From positions 1,364,001 to 1,428,000 of the forward strand of contig JANATG010000006.1 in NCBI GenBank assembly GCA_029449235.1: a stretch of DNA of 64,000 bases, written 5' to 3'. Made by a program: the position numbers and the translations under genes. This document shows positions 57,013 through 64,000 of the stretch, piece after piece. The notes beneath the pieces are model-generated. The model did no database searches. It was given only the letters and a program-made list of their open reading frames with translations, and was not told the origin of the DNA. Within the stretch, counting starts at the first letter, position 1; each line of letters begins with the position of its first letter. This stretch comes from Linnemannia schmuckeri (Eukaryota > Mortierellomycota > Mortierellomycetes > Mortierellales > Mortierellaceae).

Positions 57013-60000
57013 ATGGTCAAATTTAGTCACAGTCTGCAATTCAACACTGGTACGTGAACACCAAACTCATTACCGTCTCCTTTTGCCTTTCCTCCTATCC
57101 TCCTCATCCTTAACTATTATCATGGGCAACCCCTTTGCCCAATATGGCGCACTACTCGTTCTTTCAGACTACATTCGCTCCTTTTTTCGTTCTCTTTTCT
57201 TTTCATCCTGAGTGTCAATTAGGGTGTACAGAAAAGGAGAATCAGACAGCACTTGGGTGCAAAAAAGACGCAGTCTCTTTGGGCCCATCGAGGAAAGAGC
57301 CGAAATGACTACCCTCAATGGAGACGGCAATCCTTCTACTGCTGTTTTATACCCGGCCAAAAAGCAACATTGCTTGATCTTTTCTAACAAACGAACACAC
57401 GGAAAAAGATTAAAATTTTACATCCTCCTGAGAATTTTCATCACACGACTTCCTTTTCCGGAAACCATTTGGTCAACACAGGACACGGAAGAAGAAGAAG
57501 CAGACGACAAACATAGTGCGAACAAACAGGCAGAGAGGCAGATAGGCAAGATTACGGCCGATTACTTCTACTTGCTGTTTATACAGGAGCATTGAACACG
57601 GAGACATGGACAAGAAAAAATAGTATTCAAAGGGGGCCAGGGTGGATTCAAGGGGGGAGCGGACGCTTGCAAAGAATCATTGGGCAAAAGGCATTGGCGC
57701 TTAGCTTGGACTGTTGACCGTCTCCTGAGAAAGCTAATAAGAGGGAGAAAAGAGAAAGGAAGCAAAACACAGACACACATGACAAAGGACAAGCAGGCAT
57801 TAGGTTACGAAGAGAACATAGTTCCAATTGATGTGTTTTCTTCATTGCTGCTGTTATTGCCTTGCTGTTTTCAAACACCCTCTCTCTGTTCACCTTTTTT
57901 CTTTCGTTTTTCTTCCTTGGTTGCTCTCATATCCACTTTCTGCCGTTATCCTTCTCCCTTTTCTCTCTCGTATTCCTTTTCTCTCGTACTGTTCCTGCTT
58001 TTTGTTTCTCCTTCCTTTCCTCCTTTCCTCCTTCCCTCTTCTCCTCAGCTCCCTCAAAATGGTTCTACACCGTCCGACAGAAAAGGATCTCGTCTGTCAA
58101 ATTGCTAATAAGGGTCCTCTTTGTCATCAATCTTACTTCCTGGCCTTGAACCGACTATTAGTACCTGACTGGGCCAACGAGTACATCGCATACACCAACC
58201 TCAAAAAGACCCTCTATGCCATCGAAAAGTACAACGTCCAGAATGCAATTGAAGGAGGAGAGGTGGTTCCTCCCTCCCAGCTGTCGGACCTTGAACAGGG
58301 TCAAGGAGGGTCGTCATCAGAAAAACGCTCAGGATTCAGACGCTTTATCGGGAAGAAGGAAATCAAGAAGGAAGCCGTTGCTGCTGCCGCACAGGAGGCT
58401 GCCCTTCATGACGAGAGCGAGATCTTTCCAGTAGAGAGCGCCGCATTCGAACAAGAGCTGGCCAAGGAGCTCGCCAAGATCACGGCGTTCTATATTCGCA
58501 AAGACAGTGAGCTGGCTGTAGAACTCGATGCAGTGGATCGTCAATGGCAGTTGGAAGAGTTAAAGTTAGCACCACAGCAGGACCACGGCGACATGGAGCG
58601 CCGCAAGTCTATCAACATTTTCGATGAGAAACACTTGAACAAGCAGGAGAAGACACATTTGAGTAATCTGATGGGATGGGAGAGAGATGGGCTCCAGGAC
58701 AGAGACGGCGCTGATAGTCATGACGACGCATTGCACCCTCCATCCCATGGCGGCGCCCAGACTGCCAACGGCTCTACGATCAGCGATGGAAGCACCCACG
58801 AGGGCCAAGGCAATTCTACTAGCCCAGAAACTGCCATTGCTATTTCCGAGGGCGACGGAAGCGAATATCACCATCTCAGGTCCCATGACCGTATGAGTTC
58901 TGTTGGAGATTTGACCGAGATTGTCTGGAGACGCGAGAACTTGATTGAGTCGGACGATGACGAGCACAGCACCAAGGACAAGGCTAAGAAGACTTCGGGA
59001 TCGTCAAGAAAGGTCCACCCCATGGACGGGCCACTTAAAGCAGGTCCATCCGATTACCCCCAACAATACCCGCAGCAACCAGATCAGCAGCAACAGCAAA
59101 ACTCACAATACCTCCAGGAACCTTCCTCCAAGCCAGGCACTCGCCACCAAAGTCTTGACGATTTGAAGGAGCCCCATGTCGAGACAACTCTTAGACGATC
59201 AAAGTCTCAAGGCAGCCCTCAGCGTAGGCTCTCGATGGATCCTCGACGGTCGTTTTCGGCTGTTCGCGACATTGTCACCGGCGGTGGCACTATTACCCGG
59301 GAGAATCCCAACCTGCGTCCATCAGCCTACGCACCTCTCACCACCGAGGCCCTTCTCCGCCGACGTCTCATTGACACCTACATGCTTCTCTCGGAGCTCA
59401 AGTCGTATGTCGCCCTGAACTATCTCGGTTTCCAAAAGATTGTCAAGAAGCACGATAAGCTAGCCCATACCAACACCTTGGGCAAGTACATGTCAACGGT
59501 CGTTGATCAGTCCCCACCCTTTAAGATGGAGTCTCGCCGGAACCTAGACTCTCAGATTCTTCGACTCCAGGCGATCTATGCTCGCACATGCACCAACGGC
59601 AGCATGTCCCAGGCCGCCAAGGAGCTCCGCGCTCATTTGCGAGAGTACATTGTCTGGGAGCGCAACACTGTCTGGAGAGACATGGTCCAGCAGGAACGCA
59701 AGGCCGAAGGAGCTCGTGCCGTCGATCCCAAGGAACAGGAGCCCTGGATGGTCTGTGGCCATGCCATCCATTTCATGAATGCTGCTGATGCTCGCCGGAT
59801 TGTCCTCGGTATTATTGGTTGCGGCATCTTTGCCCTGTTGATGTGTGTCTCTATCTTTGACACTCGTGAGCAAAATCGGTGCTTTGCTATCTTGATCACA
59901 GTGGCCTACTTTTGGGCGACTGAAGTCTTCCCTTTGTTTGCCACCGCGTTTTTGGTCCCACTGTTGGCGATTCTCTGCCAAGTCATGCGCGACCCTACAA

Positions 60001-61506
60001 CCAAGGCGACTCTGTCGACGACTGCTGCGACTAAGATAGTCTTTGGATACATGTTTTCGCCCACGATCATGTTGCTGCTTGGTGGTTTTACTATCGCCTC
60101 AGCCCTCTCTAAGTTTGGCATTGCCAAGGCCATTGCCAGTGCTGTCCTGAGTAAGGCTGGCACTGACCCAAAGTGGGTTCTTCTCGCCAACATGTTTGTC
60201 GCCACTCTTGCCTCCATGTTTATCAGTAACGTTGCAGCTCCTGTCCTCTGCTTTTCTCTTATCCAGGTAACAAGAAACAGCATCATTGCAGGAATCGTCT
60301 GAAAAAATGAGTTGTTACGATTTGACCAGCAGAACCCATGGATCTAATCTTTTCCTATTTTTTTTTATTGTTGCTGCTACTATGTAGTCGATTCTTCGCA
60401 CTCTGCCTCACAAGTCAACGTTTGGGCCCTGCTTGATTATGGGAATCGCGCTCGCCTCGAATGTCGGAGGAATGACCTCGCCCATCTCATCCCCTCAAAA
60501 CATCATCACGATCCAGAACATGACCCCTGCACCATCCTGGGGCAACTGGTTTGCAGTCTCGATCCCTCTCTCTATCATTATCGATCTCATTATCTGGGCC
60601 TGGCTGATTCTCCTCTGGCGTCCTCAGCGCGACACTCCCACCATTCCAGCCATGCGCGCGACCAAGGAACCCATGACCTTCCAAAAGGTGTTCATTTCCC
60701 TCGTCACCATCGGCACTATTGTCCTCTGGTGTATCGAAAACACCTTCCAGGCCCAGCTCGGAGACATGGGTGTTATTGCTATCCTGCCAGTCGTCGCCTT
60801 TTTCGGGACCGGGCTTTTAACTAAGGAGGACTTTAACAACTTTTTGTGGACCGTTATCGTGCTAGCCATGGGAGGAATTGCGCTCGGAAAAGCTGTCGAC
60901 TCTTCGGGACTCTTGGACACAATTGCTCATCATATCCAAAATGCCGTCTCTGGATTCTCCATGTGGGTTGTCCTGTTGATCTTTTCCTGTTTAACCCTGG
61001 TTTTTGCCACGTTTGTCTCGCACACCGTTGCCGCCGTCATTATTTTGCCAATTATTCAACAAGTCGGCATGGCCTTTGCCGATCCACATCCAAGAGTCCT
61101 CGTCATGGGCGCCGGTCTTGTCTGCAGTGCCGCCATGGGCCTTCCAGTACGTTGACTTTTTTTCTCTCTTTTTTAGATTCCTGACATGGTTAAATGATGT
61201 GGAAGTGTCTACAAGGTTAATAGTTTATCAAGGCGACTACTAACGTGTTTACCCCTTTTCCTCGTTAATCGTTCGATTTTCTTTTTTTTTTCATCATCTT
61301 TTTCTCTCATTCAATTTTCTTATATACGCCCTGTAAAATAGGTCTCCGGCTATCCAAACATGCTAGCCATAGCACAAGTCGACGATTTGGGCATGCATTA
61401 CTTGACAACCATGGATTTCGTCAAGAGCGGCGTTCCCCTGTCCGTTTTGGCCACCTTGTGCTGTATTACCATCGGATATGGTATTATGCTCGCCATGGGC
61501 TTCTAG
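57013..61506 (+). CDS. SPX-domain low-affinity phosphate transporter (Pho87/90/91 type)
   Basis: A phosphate carrier with an inositol-pyrophosphate-sensing SPX domain fused to an SLC13/DASS-type membrane domain. Four exons, 57013-57049, 58162-60266, 60388-61146 and 61342-61506, join in frame to give 1021 aa. Exon 1 codes MVKFSHSLQFNT, the classic SPX start. It joins VPDWANEYIAYTNLKKTLY across an 1112 nt intron, by far the longest in the window. SPX parts continue to about residue 480 (LSELKSYVALNYLGFQKIVKKHD), interrupted by an acidic/Gln-rich insert. From about 560 there are 10-12 hydrophobic segments. SNVGGMTSPISSPQN and GLPVSGYPNM (across the last intron) are the conserved re-entrant-loop motifs. 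Plasma membrane (Pho87/90) or vacuole (Pho91) cannot be decided from sequence. An in-frame alternative start exists at 58059. Confidence 0.93.
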
Positions 61507-62401
61507 GTAGCATCTCCAGCATAACATGGTTATTGTTTGTACACTTTTGCTATCCTCTATGCTCCTTCGACGTTTTTTGCATTGTACATTACTCATTTGC
61601 TATATTTATAATAAAAAAAGTTACCGGAACCAGCATGTGCATGGTTATCACTTTCTACGTAAATTGGAGATGAACTACTCCTAGGCATATGCGACCCTGG
61701 CATTGTTTGGTATTGTATCCTTTTCCCCACCGACGTGAATACAGTGCTCTTTTTCGATTAATAGGGAAGTAATAGAGTTATGGGGAGCAAGGTCACAACC
61801 AAGCGGTAATAACCTTTATTTATTCCACTTTACTGAAAAGAACTCGACAGCTTTTTGATTGTTTCCATTAGGCGTTTCGTTTTTTTACACCCCTGCTTCT
61901 CTTCCCGGCTGTACATCGTTTACAATTATTTTTTTGTCGTCGGACGATGCAGAGCGACAATTTTGGCTGACCAACGACACGCGGCCTATACGAGCACAAT
62001 ATCGAAAAAATAAACGTGAATCAGTAAAGAGAACATTCAACACGTGGCGCCATCATCAATAAGAGTCCATTGAAAAAGCCGTTCGTCTGTACCTTGAAAA
62101 AAGGAATTTGTCCAAACCGAGGTTCACGCTTGCAGCATTTCAAAAAACAGAGCCGTAATTCGGGCACCCTTTCACCACGGATGCGTCTGGATAAATTGAA
62201 AGCAGAGCTTGTATCCGCGTTTGTATACCGACGAAATCGTCTATGGGGGCAATCGAAAATCGTGTGACCCTCCACCAGTCGTTGAAAGACCTTGAATGAT
62301 ATTGCAGGATACTGTCGAGATTCCACCAGGCGGCGCTTCCGGCTTCTGAGTAAGTACCCATCACATCGCATCGCTTTTTTTTTTTTTTTCTTGATAGAAG
62401 T
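61507..62401. other. 0.9 kb intergenic region with overlapping unidentified frames
   Basis: This is the 3' UTR of the phosphate transporter, then DNA in which two minus-strand frames overlap (62021-62371 and roughly 62140-62350). One reads GSAAWWNLDSILQYH and IAPIDDFVGIQTRI, which looks protein-like. I recognise no family. It may be a relic of a gene or repeat element, or chance. Confidence 0.35.
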
Positions 62402-62617
62402 CTACACGCCACCAATTTTTTTCTGAAACTCGACGCGTTCGATCAGTTGGCGAGGGAGAGGGACGGCTTGGTTCCTGAATGCCATCTTGCGGATATTGTC
62501 GTCAGCTGAGCCAGACCCACTCGATCGATATCTACTGTACATTTGTTGTCCTTGTCCCACTGCCTTTAACAACTTTCCCTCTTTATTCAGGCCGCGCAAA
62601 GGAGAGCCCGACATCAT
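62402..62617 (-). CDS. Unidentified small protein
   Basis: The ATG pair at 62617-62612 opens 71 codons ending at 62402. The product is basic and hydrophilic (SPLRGLNKEGKLLKAVGQG at the start, MAFRNQAVPLPRQLIERV near the end). It has no membrane segment, signal peptide or known motif. The frame is also open upstream for about 20 codons (including CYDRYAALL) to an in-frame TAA, and a TTTAG precedes that stretch. So it could be the last exon of a gene with an unseen upstream exon. A short upstream frame (ATGACCGCTACG..TGA, 7 codons) ends at the start site. It lies head-to-head with the F-box gene, 181 bp away. Composition argues for coding; nothing identifies the function. Confidence 0.35.
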   Translation of the reverse strand: MMSGSPLRGLNKEGKLLKAVGQGQQMYSRYRSSGSGSADDNIRKMAFRNQAVPLPRQLIERVEFQKKIGGV

Positions 62618-62798
62618 CAAAAGTGCTGCGTAGCGGTCATAACAGACTAAAGCTTAAGCCACGTCTTTCACAATAGTCTAATAAAAAGGGATCCTGCTAC
62701 GACTCATCTGTTTCTTTTTTGTTCTTTCATCCGCTCCATCTTTTCCTTCCTCTCGTCTCTTTCTCTTCCATTAACTTCCCTTTGCTCTCCTAAAAAAG

Positions 62799-64000
62799 AT
62801 GAATTCATTCGAAAGAACAACGGTGTTCGAGATTCCCCTTCTGTTGGACATGATCTGTCAACATCTCACTCCATCAGACTTCCAGAACTGCTCCCGCGTC
62901 AACCGAGTCCTCTTCCACGCATTCCAGCCACACCTCTGGAAAACTTTCCGCCTGCTCGGAGAATGGTACCCAGACCTCGACACTATTACTACTGCCGAAG
63001 AGAGAGAGGGGGTAATTGTGGCGCAACAGAGGTTGTTTCTGGAGAAATCGGCCTGGGTTAGGAGTTTGGAGTATGACCAGTGGTGTCTGCCGAGTGACTT
63101 GAACCCTGGGATCCTTTTTGCGTTTCGAGAGGAGTCTCGATGTCGCAGTCTCTTGGAGCTGTCGACTACTTTTATCGATCAAGAAGGAGACGAAGACGAT
63201 GTGGACTCGCTTTTTGTGGAAAAGCCCGAGACAAACGAGGCAATCAAGGAACGGAATGTGTTTGCGGCAGAAGCATTAGGGGCACTGTTGGACCAGAACA
63301 CACGATTGAACAAGTGTGAAGTCAACCTGGGCTCGATCGATTCCTGGGTGCTGCCGGTGTTGATGGAGCCCCTAAAGAGACACCCCTACCTCCGGGAACT
63401 GAGAATCGCCAAGTGGACCCATTTCCACGGACCAGTCCTCGAGAGGCTGCTCAAACATTTGCCACCGACGCTGGAGGTCCTGTGGTTGAACTGGGAAAAG
63501 GTTCCTCTAGCAGATCAGGAACAGGTCGAGTATGATGAGCCAGAGATGTCATTCGGGCTTGAAGTTTATCTAGAGGACGAGAGCGAATACTCTTGGCCAG
63601 AATTGTTCCCAGCCATGCAGGAGGTCCATCTGATGGGAGTCTACTCTGGACTGAGAGGCCCACATATCCTACGGTTCCTTCAACGGTGCCTTCACCTCCA
63701 TACGCTGACCTGGCCAGGCTGGCCCATCTACCGGCCCTCCAGTGTGGACCCCTTCAGGTTCATCTTTAACCTGTCCCATCTCCACCATCACCAAGGAGGA
63801 TCTCGTATCAAGCATTTGACGTTCAACTTGGGGGCGTTTGACGACACCCTCAATACTGTCCTACCCGGACCAAGCGAAGCGGTCGAAACTCTAAGATTGG
63901 CGAGAACAGCGCTCATGTCAGGCTCTGGGTTTCTGCAATACCTCACCACACGCTGGTGCGATACCTTGACAGTTCTCGAATTCGGATCCGAGGCCCGCGT
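62799..64000 (+). CDS. F-box/leucine-rich protein (3' part outside window)
   Basis: The ATG at 62799 opens a frame that stays open to the window edge (about 400 codons). The first 45 residues form an F-box-like motif (FEIPLLLDMICQHLTPSDFQNCSRVNR then AFQPHLWKTFRL), which would bind Skp1 in an SCF ubiquitin ligase. After it come irregular leucine-rich segments (LLDQNTRLNKCEVNL, HPYLRELRIAKW, LPPTLEVLWLNWE, CLHLHTLTWPGWP, KHLTFNLGAFD) forming a substrate-recognition solenoid. Large families of such F-box/LRR proteins are common in Mortierella-type fungi, and targets are generally unknown. No intron is evident in the visible part. The end and total length are not seen. Confidence 0.8.
   Translation, partial: MNSFERTTVFEIPLLLDMICQHLTPSDFQNCSRVNRVLFHAFQPHLWKTFRLLGEWYPDLDTITTAEEREGVIVAQQRLFLEKSAWVRSLEYDQWCLPSDLNPGILFAFREESRCRSLLELSTTFIDQEGDEDDVDSLFVEKPETNEAIKERNVFAAEALGALLDQNTRLNKCEVNLGSIDSWVLPVLMEPLKRHPYLRELRIAKWTHFHGPVLERLLKHLPPTLEVLWLNWEKVPLADQEQVEYDEPEMSFGLEVYLEDESEYSWPELFPAMQEVHLMGVYSGLRGPHILRFLQRCLHLHTLTWPGWPIYRPSSVDPFRFIFNLSHLHHHQGGSRIKHLTFNLGAFDDTLNTVLPGPSEAVETLRLARTALMSGSGFLQYLTTRWCDTLTVLEFGSEAR

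Noticed and set aside
57212..57595. A 127-codon plus-strand open frame inside the long first intron of the phosphate transporter
   Set aside because: No recognisable domain and no acceptor/donor pair that would add it in frame to the transporter.
1..64000. CRISPR arrays, prophage, rRNA genes, complete transposons, telomere repeats
   Set aside because: None seen. Spliced genes and promoter style mark this as a fungal nuclear chromosome, and no reverse transcriptase or transposase motifs were found.

Overview
This is a 64 kb stretch of a filamentous-fungal nuclear chromosome, most likely from the Mucoromycota and probably Mortierella-like. The evidence is indirect. Most genes carry several short GT-AG introns with CTAAT/CTAAC-type branch sites. 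Promoters are long pyrimidine-rich tracts with T runs. Highly expressed genes (eEF2, SHMT) show strong C-ending codon bias. The right edge holds an F-box/leucine-rich protein of a kind that is common in these fungi. There are no operons, bacterial ribosome binding sites, CRISPR arrays, rRNA genes, recognisable tRNA genes or intact transposons. I assembled 21 protein genes by joining exons by hand. Every multi-exon model given keeps its reading frame through all junctions and ends at a stop, except the two that run off the window.

Layout. 1-1.2 kb: Pho80/PREG-type cyclin (minus, cut by the window edge). 1.2-7.5 kb: gene-poor. 7.5-11.4 kb: Sel1-repeat protein of the Nif1/Dsf2 type, facing an Oca1-type phosphatase. 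13.9-17.2 kb: mitochondrial serine hydroxymethyltransferase, convergent with a small GPI-anchor-like protein. 18.9-22.7 kb: a membrane protein with PPxY motifs, convergent with a PC-esterase-like type II membrane protein. 22.7-26.9 kb: gene-poor. 26.9-28.9 kb: acetate/ammonium transporter (GPR1/FUN34/YaaH), convergent with dihydrofolate reductase. 31.1-34.4 kb: eEF2. 35.4-37.9 kb: SLX9 and an NFKBIL1-like protein, divergent from a 220 bp shared promoter. 38.6-40.7 kb: 2-oxoglutarate/Fe(II) oxygenase. 42.8-45.4 kb: cytochrome b5-acyl-CoA dehydrogenase fusion. 45.8-50.5 kb: CCA-adding enzyme, convergent with heme oxygenase. 51.8-55.3 kb: mitochondrial ferredoxin reductase (ARH1), convergent with SUA5. 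57.0-61.5 kb: SPX-domain phosphate transporter. 62.4-64 kb: a small unidentified ORF and an F-box protein (cut by the edge).

The genes are mainly housekeeping. One-carbon and folate metabolism is represented by SHMT and DHFR. Translation and tRNA maturation are represented by eEF2, SLX9, CCA1 and SUA5. Heme and iron-sulfur redox is represented by HMX1, ARH1 and the b5-ACAD fusion. A Pho80-type cyclin and an SPX phosphate carrier lie at opposite ends of the window, about 56 kb apart, which is not a cluster. I found no convincing new multi-gene system. The most unusual items are a PC-esterase relative lacking its usual catalytic residues, a possible cytochrome-b5-only splice form of the b5-ACAD gene, a long first intron with an in-frame alternative start in the phosphate transporter, a PPxY membrane protein that may be a ubiquitin-ligase adaptor, and a 15 bp perfect hairpin in a gene-free region.
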